A stretch of DNA of 47,225 nucleotides from a virus. Positions 29,134 to 38,157 of the stretch are shown one piece after another; the first letter of the stretch is position 1, and each line of letters starts with the position of its first letter. The position numbers and the translations under genes were made by a program. The notes under the pieces were generated by a model that worked only from the letters and a program-made list of their open reading frames with translations, did no database searches and was not told the origin of the DNA. The stretch is from positions 1-47,225 of IMG/VR virus record IMGVR_UViG_3300037264_000723; one strand, 5' to 3'.

Positions 29134-29808
29134 TTACGCCGCCGTTACCGATATGGTGCGCGTGACAGCAAGGACCAATGTTATCCGCGTCGTGGTGGTA
29201 CACGAATCCACATTGATGCGGAGATGGTCGTTCGCCGATATCGCTGTGGTCCAGCCCGTCAGCGTCGTGCTCGAAGCATTGAGTGCCCCTGCCACAGTCG
29301 GCTTTGCCGCTGCCGTGATTGTGTTGGCGACCGTGGGAACGGTATTCGCCACAAACGCTTTCTTCCAGATGTCGAGCACGAAGGAACCCGACTGGTCCCC
29401 AAGCGAGTGATGGCCCGTGATCGTGCAGGCAAAGGGAATGACCAGATCGCGCTTTACCCCCGTCGTGACAGCCACGCCGCCGCCATCGATCGTGAACTCG
29501 ATGCCTGTCGTATATGTCGATGTTCCGAGGAAAACGCCGATTGTGTTGAGCGGGTCGGCGGACCAGATTTGCACGTCGTTCTGATCCTTCAGGACGACTT
29601 TGTAATCCAACACACCGAGCCAGATATCGCCCCATGTGCCGGTCGAATCCGCGACAACTGGATTGGCATTTGCTACCGACAGCGCCTCAGTCGTGTAGGT
29701 ATCCTGCGGCGTGGTCGTGCCCGTCGCGTAGAAATAGAGTTTGCCGCCCGTGAGCGGATCGCCGTTGGAGTCGATCCATTGGACTTTGGGGTGTGTGTAG
29801 CGGCCCAT
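29134..29808 (-). CDS. Tail fibre/spike N-terminal-domain protein
   Basis: 224 aa. GGKLYFYATGTTTPQDTYTT, then NPVVADSTGTWGDIWLG and DYKVVLKD, is the attachment-domain pattern of many phage tail spikes and fibres. The C-terminal half is beta-rich without an enzymatic motif. It would fix the next protein, or itself, to the tail. Confidence 0.75.
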   Translation of the reverse strand: MGRYTHPKVQWIDSNGDPLTGGKLYFYATGTTTPQDTYTTEALSVANANPVVADSTGTWGDIWLGVLDYKVVLKDQNDVQIWSADPLNTIGVFLGTSTYTTGIEFTIDGGGVAVTTGVKRDLVIPFACTITGHHSLGDQSGSFVLDIWKKAFVANTVPTVANTITAAAKPTVAGALNASSTTLTGWTTAISANDHLRINVDSCTTTTRITLVLAVTRTISVTAA

Positions 29809-32424
29809 TTATTGGGTCTCCTGCTCCGGCTCAGTGGCCACGATGCCTGCGTTGACAAGAAAGCCGTGGAGGCGGCCTTCGATAAGGGCGGCCTCGGCGG
29901 CGGTCTTCGGGCGCTTCAGCAAATCCGCCATAAGTTTGGGCTCACGCACGGCTTCTATAAGCACGTCGGTTGTGCGCGTCATTAACGCTTTCATCATTTC
30001 TTGAGCGCGCCGGGAGCCTGCCGTCGTCGGGACAAGACCGCCGCCGCCGCCGAAAAGCCGACCGATCCAGCCGCCTGCCTTTGCGCCAACGATGCGCGTC
30101 ATCGTGTCGAGCATTTTGTCGGGAACATCGACCAATTCGGGAACGGCACGAGGATCCCCCTTCGCCGCCTCCAGCCGCGCGGCGCGCAATACCAGTTGCC
30201 GTAAGCGAGCGGCAATCTCCGGCGTTGCCACGCCAGACCGCTCCATTAGGTCGAGCACATTGCGCTTACCGCTTATCAACTGATCCTTGAGGGTGGTAAA
30301 AGAAATTTCGCCATCGCGCGTCGAGCGGCCAATGACATCGCGCAAAGTCGCCGCACGTAATCCCTCGGTCGCTTCGCGTCCGCTCTGCCGCGCCATTCTC
30401 GCCATGCCGAGATAGTCGCGAGTGGGATTGCCGCCGCCCAATATGCGACCCACCGCTGCTGCGGGGTCCTCCACATTGAGTATCTTCCCCAGCGCGGTCT
30501 CGACGCTTGTACGTCCGGCCGCCACGCTTTCTCCGACTACCCCGGCGCGTGCTTGGGAAACCGATGCGCGCTGAAGTTCAGAACGCACGCCTGGAAAGGC
30601 GCGCAGCAGTTCCTCATTCTCGGACATGAATTTTTGCAAGCGGGCCGGCGCTATGGCTCCCGTCTCTGGGTCGGCGAGGCGTGAGACTTGCGCTCGCAGA
30701 AACTCCTCTTGGGAACTTCGCATTGCGGGGGCGGTAGTGCCCGCACGCGATGGCGCAAACCCAGCAGCTCCCTGCAACTCTCCAAACCGCAAAGCGCCAC
30801 CCGTCCCGCCAGCACCAAAGGCGCGTTCCAGCATAATCTCCGGCGGGATGCGCTCGCCGCCGGTCGGGGCGTCCGCCAGTGCTCGTCCTGCGAAAGTGCG
30901 GGTAAACGCATCATGTTTGGCGCGGCTGAAAGCCCTTGCGGCCTCGGCTTCAGGCAGATCAAGAGACTCCAAGTCGCGAAGCGCCCCGTCAGCGATAGCA
31001 CTCATACGGCTATTGGTGCCCCAATCGCCTTTGGATCGAGCCTCCCGCGCCAATTCCAGCGCGCGGCTTCTAAGCGTCAAAAACTCCCCAGTGGTCGGCT
31101 TACTGTTGCGCTGAGCCAAGTCAGCCACATAACCGGCAATCGGCTCTGACAGTTTTTCATTGGGGAGGAGTTGCCCCCGAGCACTCTGAACGGCAGCGTC
31201 AAAATTGCTTGTTGCTTGGAGCGTGCGATCACGCGGCACTGCTGCCCATAGTTCTCGTTCGGTTGCCGTTGCATCGCTAAGCGCGTCCTCAAGTGCTTGA
31301 TTAGCACGTTGGCTCGCCTCGGCTTGCGCCGCCCTTCCGCCCGTACCAATGGCCGATCTTGCGGTTCTCGCCTCGCCCTGAGCCTGCTGCAAGCGACGAT
31401 TGAGCAAATCCGTCAGGTAGCGTTGACGTGTAGCGGCAGCGACCCTCAATGCTCCGGGATCGCCAGTGCGCGAGAAGGCATCAATGGCCTCGCGCTGCGC
31501 CGTAAGAATTGTTTTCGTCTGCTCATCAATCGCAAAGCCGACTTCAGGGCGCTCAGCCACAACTTTAGCTTCAAGGTTTTGAAGAGCTTGGCTTTCCGCC
31601 GCTCTCGCCGAGCTAAGCGGCCCGCTGGCGTCAGCCCCTTCAAGGGCCTTGATGATTGCCTGCTCGTCCTCGCCACTCTCCGCGATGACCTTCCGGATGG
31701 TCTCGGCAGCTCGTCCCTCGGCTTGGCTGCGCGTGATAGCGGGGAGCGCTTTGCTATCGCGACCGAGCATCCGACCGACGCCTCGATAGAGACGGCCCGG
31801 TATACTGAGCGGCGACACAAATCCGCCAGCGATTTCCGCCCCAACACGGGCCGGCACATTGCCGGGAGCGAAGATTTCAGCGCCCACCCCGCCTTGTGCC
31901 GCACCGGCCGAGGCCGCCGCTTCGGCGGCTAAAAAGGCTTTGGGAGACCGCTTCGCTAGGGCCTGGGCTCCCTTGAGAAATTTGGGGACCTGTGTCGCGG
32001 TGCGCAGTCCCTGCACCGCCACACCTCCGGGAATCATGGAGCCCACAACCGTCTCAACGCCAACCGCAAGCGGTCTGTGCGTGCGCGGCAATTCTTCTAG
32101 ATCACCGTAGGTTAGGCCCAGCTCGGCAGCTTTATCCGTGAAGCCTACATCCTTGACTTCCTGACCCGTCAGTTTCCCAACCCCGTGGCGTACAACGTCC
32201 GTCGCCAACTTGATTGGATTTATCATGTTGATGAAATCCAGCGTGCCTGTAACTCCGCGCACCGCAGCCTTTCCCGCCGAACTGGCGAGGGATGGCGTCT
32301 CATCTCTTTTGGTTTTCAGGATTGCCGCAATTTGTCTTGCGTCGTTAGCCGCGTCTTCATCGCCGCCATCGGCGGCAGCATCGGCGCGTCTTAGGGCGTC
32401 GAAAAGTTGCGCCCGCGAAGCCAT
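29809..32424 (-). CDS. Large DNA-ejection (internal virion) protein
   Basis: 871 aa from the ATG overlapping the previous stop (TAATG). Alanine- and arginine-rich long helices, a hydrophobic segment near residues 130-150, and a C-terminal region with QLVLRAARLEAAKGD. Size, composition and position after two other ejection-type genes match P22 gp16/gp20-like proteins that enter the host envelope ahead of DNA. No catalytic motif recognised. Confidence 0.7.
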   Translation of the reverse strand: MASRAQLFDALRRADAAADGGDEDAANDARQIAAILKTKRDETPSLASSAGKAAVRGVTGTLDFINMINPIKLATDVVRHGVGKLTGQEVKDVGFTDKAAELGLTYGDLEELPRTHRPLAVGVETVVGSMIPGGVAVQGLRTATQVPKFLKGAQALAKRSPKAFLAAEAAASAGAAQGGVGAEIFAPGNVPARVGAEIAGGFVSPLSIPGRLYRGVGRMLGRDSKALPAITRSQAEGRAAETIRKVIAESGEDEQAIIKALEGADASGPLSSARAAESQALQNLEAKVVAERPEVGFAIDEQTKTILTAQREAIDAFSRTGDPGALRVAAATRQRYLTDLLNRRLQQAQGEARTARSAIGTGGRAAQAEASQRANQALEDALSDATATERELWAAVPRDRTLQATSNFDAAVQSARGQLLPNEKLSEPIAGYVADLAQRNSKPTTGEFLTLRSRALELAREARSKGDWGTNSRMSAIADGALRDLESLDLPEAEAARAFSRAKHDAFTRTFAGRALADAPTGGERIPPEIMLERAFGAGGTGGALRFGELQGAAGFAPSRAGTTAPAMRSSQEEFLRAQVSRLADPETGAIAPARLQKFMSENEELLRAFPGVRSELQRASVSQARAGVVGESVAAGRTSVETALGKILNVEDPAAAVGRILGGGNPTRDYLGMARMARQSGREATEGLRAATLRDVIGRSTRDGEISFTTLKDQLISGKRNVLDLMERSGVATPEIAARLRQLVLRAARLEAAKGDPRAVPELVDVPDKMLDTMTRIVGAKAGGWIGRLFGGGGGLVPTTAGSRRAQEMMKALMTRTTDVLIEAVREPKLMADLLKRPKTAAEAALIEGRLHGFLVNAGIVATEPEQETQ

Positions 32425-33740
32425 TACTTGCCCCACTTGCTCATAAGCGCGTCTTCTTCGGACGTGTCTGCCTGAGCAGCCCCCGGAGCGCCGCCAGCCG
32501 CCTCAATAAATTTGGTGTATTCTCGCTCTAGTCCCTGCAAGCGCAATATGTGGCGCTGGCGGTTATCCGCTTGGACCTTTGTTTGGGGGCGGTAACTTTG
32601 GGCCTGTGCGATCTGCCGTTTGATGAAATTCTGTGTGCCGACGAACATATTCATCATTCCTTGTGGCCCGCGACCGCCGCCGCTGCTTGCCACAATCGAA
32701 TCCAATTCTCTTAGAAGATAATTGGAAGGATTGCCTCGCACATCTTGGGCGAGCGCCGTGCGTGTCTCAATGTTGAGCTGCCGCACTTGTTGGGCGGCTC
32801 GCTGCGCTGCCGGGTCGAATGGTTCAAGCCCCAAGAAGTCCTTGATAGCGTTTATCGGCGGCGCAACAGCTCCACCGTACCAACTAGTCGCAAGACGCGG
32901 GTCCTCGGGAGTTTCTCCTGGGCCTGTTACTCCTGGAGAAATTGGCTCTGCCTCACCACCATAATCGCTTGCGGCTGTAGAAACTTCCACCGCGCCTTCC
33001 CTGAGTGCAGCATCCAATGCCGGATCGCGCCTGCGGAAAGTTTGAAGTGTGCCGTCTCGTCGCCTCACGTTGACGAGTGCGTTATCGGAAGCGGCCGGCG
33101 TGGGGAATCTCGCCCGCGCGCGCTGCTGGGCCGTTTCAATCGCTCCGGCTCTTTCTGCGGCCTCCGCGGTCGTTCCTTCCCTGGCTTCATCTGCGCGCCG
33201 GATGTTTTCGGGGTCGGCTTGCTGCGCCGCCAGTTGCTCCGAGACGGACATGACCCGCGTGAGCATCCCATCAACCATTTGCTCGTTGTAGTCTTCGGGT
33301 ATCCCGGCAAAATCCGTATCGGGAAATTGCTTCCTGTATGCGGCGAGTTGCTGCTTGTAGGTAATCCCGCGCAATTCCGGTGGAACATTTTTCACTGTGG
33401 TCAGCGCCCGGATGACATAATCCGTTTGCGCTTTCACGCGCTCGAATTGGCTTTTGCGTGTCGTTTCCGCCGCTGAAAGATTCGCCTGTCTGCTGCCCTC
33501 AACCTTAATCGCCTTCTCTGGATCGATGCCAGCGAGCGCGTTGATTGCCTCGGGGTTTCCGCTCGCAATGCCGGGGCCATATTGCTGGAAGAACTGTTGA
33601 AGCTGGCGCTGGCGCTGCTGTGCCTGCTGGTCCGCTGCCGCTTTCGCCTGCGCCTGCTGGATGTTCATCTGCATCGTGAGAATCGACAGGCGGCGGGCCT
33701 TGTGCTCGCTCGGGGTCATTACGTCGAGGGCGCTGACCAT
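32424..33740 (-). CDS. DNA-ejection protein (gp20-like), 438 aa
   Basis: The N-terminal 70 residues are a glutamine-rich coiled coil (QAQAKAAADQQAQQRQRQLQ), then QFERVKAQTDYVIRALTTVK, and a proline-rich middle. Such features are typical of internal virion proteins. An in-frame ATG seven codons in is a possible alternative start. Confidence 0.65.
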   Translation of the reverse strand: MVSALDVMTPSEHKARRLSILTMQMNIQQAQAKAAADQQAQQRQRQLQQFFQQYGPGIASGNPEAINALAGIDPEKAIKVEGSRQANLSAAETTRKSQFERVKAQTDYVIRALTTVKNVPPELRGITYKQQLAAYRKQFPDTDFAGIPEDYNEQMVDGMLTRVMSVSEQLAAQQADPENIRRADEAREGTTAEAAERAGAIETAQQRARARFPTPAASDNALVNVRRRDGTLQTFRRRDPALDAALREGAVEVSTAASDYGGEAEPISPGVTGPGETPEDPRLATSWYGGAVAPPINAIKDFLGLEPFDPAAQRAAQQVRQLNIETRTALAQDVRGNPSNYLLRELDSIVASSGGGRGPQGMMNMFVGTQNFIKRQIAQAQSYRPQTKVQADNRQRHILRLQGLEREYTKFIEAAGGAPGAAQADTSEEDALMSKWGK

Positions 33741-33746
33741 CTGAAC

Positions 33747-34865
33747 CTACCACTGAAGTCGGAAAATGTTGCCGAGACCGCCCCCGCCACCATACGCGCC
33801 ACTTTCATCAATGGAGCCATAACCATAATTTGGAAATCCCTGCGGTCCCGGCGTCCAGCCACCGCTCGCGTCCGGTGTGGCGAAACCGCCACCGCCGCCG
33901 AAGAGCGGCGCGAGATTCCCAACAGCATCGCCCCAGATATTGCCCTGCGCTACGGCGTTCGCCGCCTGAGCGTTGCCTTGCGCACCGTAAAGGCCGCTCG
34001 CCGCATTGGCATAATTCTGTCCGAATTGTCCGGTTTGTGAGGCGGCGTTCTGGCCTTGGGTGGAAAGGTTCCCGAGCTGGTTGAGGTAGTTCCAAAATTC
34101 CTGGTTCGCGATGCCCTGGCCGAATTGGGTGAGGGCCTTCAGCCGCGAACCTGACCCGAGTAGGCCCTGCGTTCCGGCGCTGGCATTGACCGCCCTTGTT
34201 CCCTGATCAAAAGCAAACTGGTATCCGGGGGAGCCCTGGAACGTGGTACCTTGCGTCATTCCCGGTGTGCCGCCAGAGCCCGCAACGGCAGGGCTGCCAG
34301 CCCAACCGGCGACCGGCGACTGAACGAGCCCAAGATTGGTCTGGCCGCCACCGAGCGCCGCCCCTCCGGGGCCGTATCCCGCCTCCGCCCATGAGGCGTC
34401 GGAAACCGTTTGCCCCGCTTGCAATGCCGCCTGGATGTCGCCAATCGCAGACCGATTGTCTTCGCCGAAGACGCTCTTGAAAAACGTATTCACCGGAGAA
34501 TTCTTGTTCAATATCCCGGCTGGATTACGCGCGAAGCTGTTGACATCTCCGAGTGTGGAGCCGGACGAACCGCCACCTGAATAGCCCATCGCCGCCTGCA
34601 TCCCAGGCGTTGGCCCGCTTGGTTGCCCCGGAGCGCCGCCAGAACTTGCAATGGGCCGGGCCACCCCAAGCGCGTCCGACAACTGATAGAGCGCGTTCAT
34701 GCCAGTGAGCGTCCACGGGCTCAAATCAGAGCGGGTCTGACTGTAAATCTGCTGTTGCAGGGCGAGTCCCTGTTGCGCCGCATCCGTTTGCGCTTCAGTC
34801 GCCTTGTTTGCCGAATAAGCGCCGATTGCGGCTGATCCTACGACGGCGGCGGCGATCCAGGGCAT
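33747..34865 (-). CDS. DNA-transfer (ejection) protein, P22 gp7-like
   Basis: 372 aa. Starts with a short hydrophobic segment (IAAAVVGSAAIGAYSAN). The middle has GYQFAFDQGTRAVNASAGTQ, then LKALTQFGQGIANQEFWNYL, a motif shared by P22 gp7-like and related ejection proteins. The rest is glycine-rich. The motif also occurs in the 44-aa ORF at 3450-3584. Confidence 0.75.
   Translation of the reverse strand: MPWIAAAVVGSAAIGAYSANKATEAQTDAAQQGLALQQQIYSQTRSDLSPWTLTGMNALYQLSDALGVARPIASSGGAPGQPSGPTPGMQAAMGYSGGGSSGSTLGDVNSFARNPAGILNKNSPVNTFFKSVFGEDNRSAIGDIQAALQAGQTVSDASWAEAGYGPGGAALGGGQTNLGLVQSPVAGWAGSPAVAGSGGTPGMTQGTTFQGSPGYQFAFDQGTRAVNASAGTQGLLGSGSRLKALTQFGQGIANQEFWNYLNQLGNLSTQGQNAASQTGQFGQNYANAASGLYGAQGNAQAANAVAQGNIWGDAVGNLAPLFGGGGGFATPDASGGWTPGPQGFPNYGYGSIDESGAYGGGGGLGNIFRLQW
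34079..34140. repeat. Dispersed repeat, copy 2 (partner 3485-3546)
   Basis: Coding part of the ejection-protein gene, with a 24-nt perfect core at 34103-34126. Likely the parent copy, because here the motif is embedded in a full-length protein. Confidence 0.85.
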
Positions 34866-34869
34866 AGTC

Positions 34870-35229
34870 CTAACTCCTCACTTGTGGTTCGCCAGCGTGA
34901 ACGCAATACCAGACAACGTCAGTAATCGCAGATAGAGCGTGCTTGACGCCCGCCGCAATCTTGACCTCTGCGGGGCCGACAAGGCGCTTTATTTCACCCG
35001 GCCCCAGCCACAGGTCCACCTCACCAGATGCAAGAATGCTCGGGTGATCGTAGACGTGACAATGTGAAATCAGAACGGTGCCCTTTGGTATTTTGAATTT
35101 GTTTATATGAACCCCGCCGAAAGCGATTTCTTCACCCCCTGGCGGGATGTCGCCAGACTTCTCGGCGCGCGATACGAGCGCATCGTAATTCACAGGCGGC
35201 CAACCTGCTGCTGCCATTACCATCGGCAT
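34870..35229 (-). CDS. Small cupin-like protein
   Basis: 119 aa. Short strands with turns: KFKIPKGTVLISHCHVYDHP, then GEVDLWLGPGEIKRLVGPAE and GVKHALSAITDVVWYCVH follow a double-stranded beta-helix pattern, and HCHVYDH plus KH could bind metal. It follows the 2-oxoglutarate oxygenase gene and overlaps its stop. Placed among virion genes; role unknown. Confidence 0.7.
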   Translation of the reverse strand: MPMVMAAAGWPPVNYDALVSRAEKSGDIPPGGEEIAFGGVHINKFKIPKGTVLISHCHVYDHPSILASGEVDLWLGPGEIKRLVGPAEVKIAAGVKHALSAITDVVWYCVHAGEPQVRS

Positions 35230-35822
35230 CACTCGCGCCTCATGCAGACAATCGCTGTAATCCGGTCACAATCGCCGTGATTGACAACCGAGTGTGTAAG
35301 AAGGTTATTGAATGTCCATGCCTCCCCCGGACGGATAACAAGGCTTTCGTCCTCGCAATAGTTCGTACACTGTTGATTGCCCTGGATGCCGACATAGATT
35401 TTGGTATTCATGAATTCCGCGTGCCACCCACCCCTATCATGATGCGGCTTGACCTCTCCCCCAGGGGGGATTTTGGTGATGAGGATGCCGCCGAGATAGA
35501 CGGCCTTCTCTCTTGCCATCAGCCCGTAGACGATAGGGTGCAGTGCCGGAAGCGCCCGCCATGCGGGATAGAACGACGCAAAATGCGGCTCGCCGAAGTG
35601 CGCAGGCTCCGTCAATTCTTCTATGGCTCGATAACGCACCCAGATGTCGGGAACGCCGTAATGGGGGGAGCCTTCATTCGTTCGGCCGGGATGGGCGTCC
35701 CACAACTCAGGCTGGGCTAGAATTTGCGATCTGAGGGCGGAAACGGGTAGGCCGCTCGCCACAAGCCTGAAATGCTTCAGGCGCGATTCGGGGCAAAGTG
35801 ACAGCGGGGAGGCGGCGACCAT
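35229..35822 (-). CDS. 2-oxoglutarate/Fe(II) oxygenase-like protein
   Basis: 197 aa from the ATG at 35822 with an AGGAA site. KIPPGGEVKPHHDRGGWHAE supplies an HxD metal pair, and WTFNNLLTHSVVNHGDCDRI the distal His and a basic residue for the co-substrate. This matches aspartyl/asparaginyl hydroxylase-like enzymes. Substrate unknown; its position among tail genes suggests a virion protein. Confidence 0.8.
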   Translation of the reverse strand: MVAASPLSLCPESRLKHFRLVASGLPVSALRSQILAQPELWDAHPGRTNEGSPHYGVPDIWVRYRAIEELTEPAHFGEPHFASFYPAWRALPALHPIVYGLMAREKAVYLGGILITKIPPGGEVKPHHDRGGWHAEFMNTKIYVGIQGNQQCTNYCEDESLVIRPGEAWTFNNLLTHSVVNHGDCDRITAIVCMRRE

Positions 35823-35897
35823 AAGCAAGTTCCTAGAGAGACGACGCTAGTCTTGCCTATGTCGATGGCCGACATTTCCAACAAATAACACAAAGCT

Positions 35898-36239
35898 CTA
35901 GCTGAAAACAACCCCGGAGATGTGCAGGGTCAGGGACGTATTGGCCGAGGCCAAGGTCTGGATTGTCCCGCCCGCCTCGATGACCTTGCCTATGAGCCCA
36001 TCCAGTACGAGAGGATCGGCACTGACGGGGATGGATTTGACGTAGTAGATCGTCGTGGTGTCGTTTGCAGTTCCCCCTGTTGGAACCAGATAGATTCTCA
36101 GCGTGACCGCGCCTGCCGTTGTATTCGTGACCGTCGCTGCAATGATGACCGCACGTTCACTCGTTCCCGCCGTGTATTTCGTATCGGTCGAGGTTGAGCA
36201 CTGCTGAGGCGCAACAAGGTCTTTATAGGTTACAGCCAT
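35898..36239 (-). CDS. Small beta-rich structural protein, 113 aa
   Basis: Strands alternate with turns (AVIIAATVTNTTAGAVTLRI and IPVSADPLVLDGLIGKVI). Threonine- and valine-rich, as in phage decoration and tail proteins. Function by position. Confidence 0.55.
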   Translation of the reverse strand: MAVTYKDLVAPQQCSTSTDTKYTAGTSERAVIIAATVTNTTAGAVTLRIYLVPTGGTANDTTTIYYVKSIPVSADPLVLDGLIGKVIEAGGTIQTLASANTSLTLHISGVVFS

Positions 36240-36276
36240 GGGCGCGTCATCCTTGCTGATAATCCATCACACTGCA

Positions 36277-37413
36277 TCAGGCCATTACCGAGGCGCTAAA
36301 GATGCCGTTGATCGTAAGACCCGTGAACGTGCCATTGGCTCCGTTGTCGCCGTTCCATGTGGTAGTCCCCGTGGCCGCCGAAAATTCAAGCGGGGCCACA
36401 TAGTTGAAGCCGAGCGGGGCCCGTTTCATGAAGGTTGCGCAATGAGAGGCCGTCCGTCCAGCCGCTTCTTCTCTATAATCAACCCCAGTGTTCAGACCGG
36501 CATACGCTGCGGTGGAATTCAGTCCTATTGAGATAGCGCGCCCAATGCCAGCGCTGCTGTTACTTGCGCCCACCAAATTCGTAGCCGTAAGGTCATCTTC
36601 GGAGAGCCCAATGACGAAAGTGATGCGGTTTGCGGTCGCACTTGCGCCAGCGTTCTTCAAGCGCCAAGTCGCGGTGGTATAGGTCCAGGTGTCGGTGCTG
36701 TCGTAATTTAGGAGCGTCGTTTGGACGCGGTTATAGGCGTTCCACACGCCAAGGTTTGTACTCTCCCCACCCGCCACGCCTGCACCACCCAAGATCATAT
36801 CCACGGACGCGGTGCCGTTAGACCGAATAGTCCCGAGATACGTCCCGCGCGAGGCGGCGGGGCCATTGGTAATGGATACCGCATTAAGCCATATCCCGAG
36901 AACGCGCGTTAGTTCCGTCGTCCCCGCGCCTGATCCGCGCCCGGTGTCAGATGTCCAAGCCGGGCCTCGCGTTGCTCTAATGGTCCCGCCATCCGTCCAA
37001 CCGAAGATGTCGTAGTTGGAATTGTTCGCCACCGCTGCCGGTGACTTGGTGGCGTCAGTCGTTGCTTGGGACAGCTCGGTGAAAGTCGTATTGATGAAAC
37101 TGACCCCGTCGTACAGTGGTATTTGATTGCCGTTGTAGAGTGCGTAGTAGATTGTAGTAGCGGCGAGGACATCGGCGCTGAGAACGGGGACCGCTGTCGT
37201 GGGGGTAAGCCGACCACGCGGCATCGCCACGGCATGGGACTGCCCACCAACTATTACATCCTGCCACGCTGCATCATTCCAATCATAGAACGATAGTGTT
37301 TCCGTATCCGTCGCGAAGTAGAACGACAGCGTATTCGTTGCCGCCGACGGCGCGGCGGGCCGTGATGCCGCTGCGCCTTGTCGCAGATAGTCGATCTGTG
37401 TTGTGCCGGCCAT
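36277..37413 (-). CDS. Structural (tail) protein, 378 aa
   Basis: N-terminus MAGTTQIDYLRQGAAASRPA then beta-rich with LSFYFATDTETLSFYDWNDA. FYFATDTxxLSFYD-W resembles phage tail or fibre-associated proteins. Rich in Thr, Asn and Gly. TAG of the upstream gene overlaps its ATG region. Confidence 0.6.
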   Translation of the reverse strand: MAGTTQIDYLRQGAAASRPAAPSAATNTLSFYFATDTETLSFYDWNDAAWQDVIVGGQSHAVAMPRGRLTPTTAVPVLSADVLAATTIYYALYNGNQIPLYDGVSFINTTFTELSQATTDATKSPAAVANNSNYDIFGWTDGGTIRATRGPAWTSDTGRGSGAGTTELTRVLGIWLNAVSITNGPAASRGTYLGTIRSNGTASVDMILGGAGVAGGESTNLGVWNAYNRVQTTLLNYDSTDTWTYTTATWRLKNAGASATANRITFVIGLSEDDLTATNLVGASNSSAGIGRAISIGLNSTAAYAGLNTGVDYREEAAGRTASHCATFMKRAPLGFNYVAPLEFSAATGTTTWNGDNGANGTFTGLTINGIFSASVMA

Positions 37414-38157
37414 CTACGGTAACTCCACCATGATGCACTCGCCCGCAGGATTGGCGATCAATTCAGGTCCCGGCGTCACGCCATTAACAAGCGGTGCCCA
37501 GATGCCCTTGCCGGTCGGAACGGTTGCGGCACGGCGCACATACAGAAGAACACGCGCTATATCGGAGCCTTCAGACGCGACCAGCGCACAATCTCCGGCC
37601 GCTGTCACGATACTTGTGCTTCCTGGCAGGATCAGCGTCGAGGCATCGTAGGTCAGCGTCAGGATGCCATCGAACACGAGCCAACACTTGCGGCCTGATT
37701 TGTCCGTGCCCCAGTCTATATCCGTGATCGCCGTTGTGCCGATGACATGGAAGAACCCGCCTTCGCCGATTGATAGTGTGGCGGCACTTGCAATGTCCGA
37801 GCCCTTTTCCCATAGAGCGGCCACGCTATCAGGCGTAGACGATTTGTTGGCCGTCGTGCCGGTTAGCTGCTCCGTCGTAGAGGCAAAGCTGCTACCCTGA
37901 CGCAACAATGCAGCCGGAATCAGCGCCTCAAGCTGGCCGATGCGCTGCGAGAAAGCTTCGAGCCGCCCAGTCGCAATTGCATTGGCAAGCGATGTATCCT
38001 GCACATAGGTCGTGGAATTGCCGAGCGCTTCAACAATCAGGCTCAGATACTTGTACCACTCGCGCGTGATGAGAAGGTCTTCGCCGTGCGGATTTTCTGC
38101 GCTCGGCGGCGTTCGCGTGATCGGCCCTTGTGGGATCGGGATGGTGATGATCGTCAT
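37414..38157 (-). CDS. Structural (tail) protein, 247 aa
   Basis: A proline-rich start (TIPIPQGPITRTPPSAENPH), a helical stretch (ATGRLEAFSQRIGQLEALIP) and a beta domain with DKSGRKCWLVFDGILTLTYD. Likely a tail or fibre component. ATGA overlap with the gp10-like gene. Confidence 0.6.
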   Translation of the reverse strand: MTIITIPIPQGPITRTPPSAENPHGEDLLITREWYKYLSLIVEALGNSTTYVQDTSLANAIATGRLEAFSQRIGQLEALIPAALLRQGSSFASTTEQLTGTTANKSSTPDSVAALWEKGSDIASAATLSIGEGGFFHVIGTTAITDIDWGTDKSGRKCWLVFDGILTLTYDASTLILPGSTSIVTAAGDCALVASEGSDIARVLLYVRRAATVPTGKGIWAPLVNGVTPGPELIANPAGECIMVELP

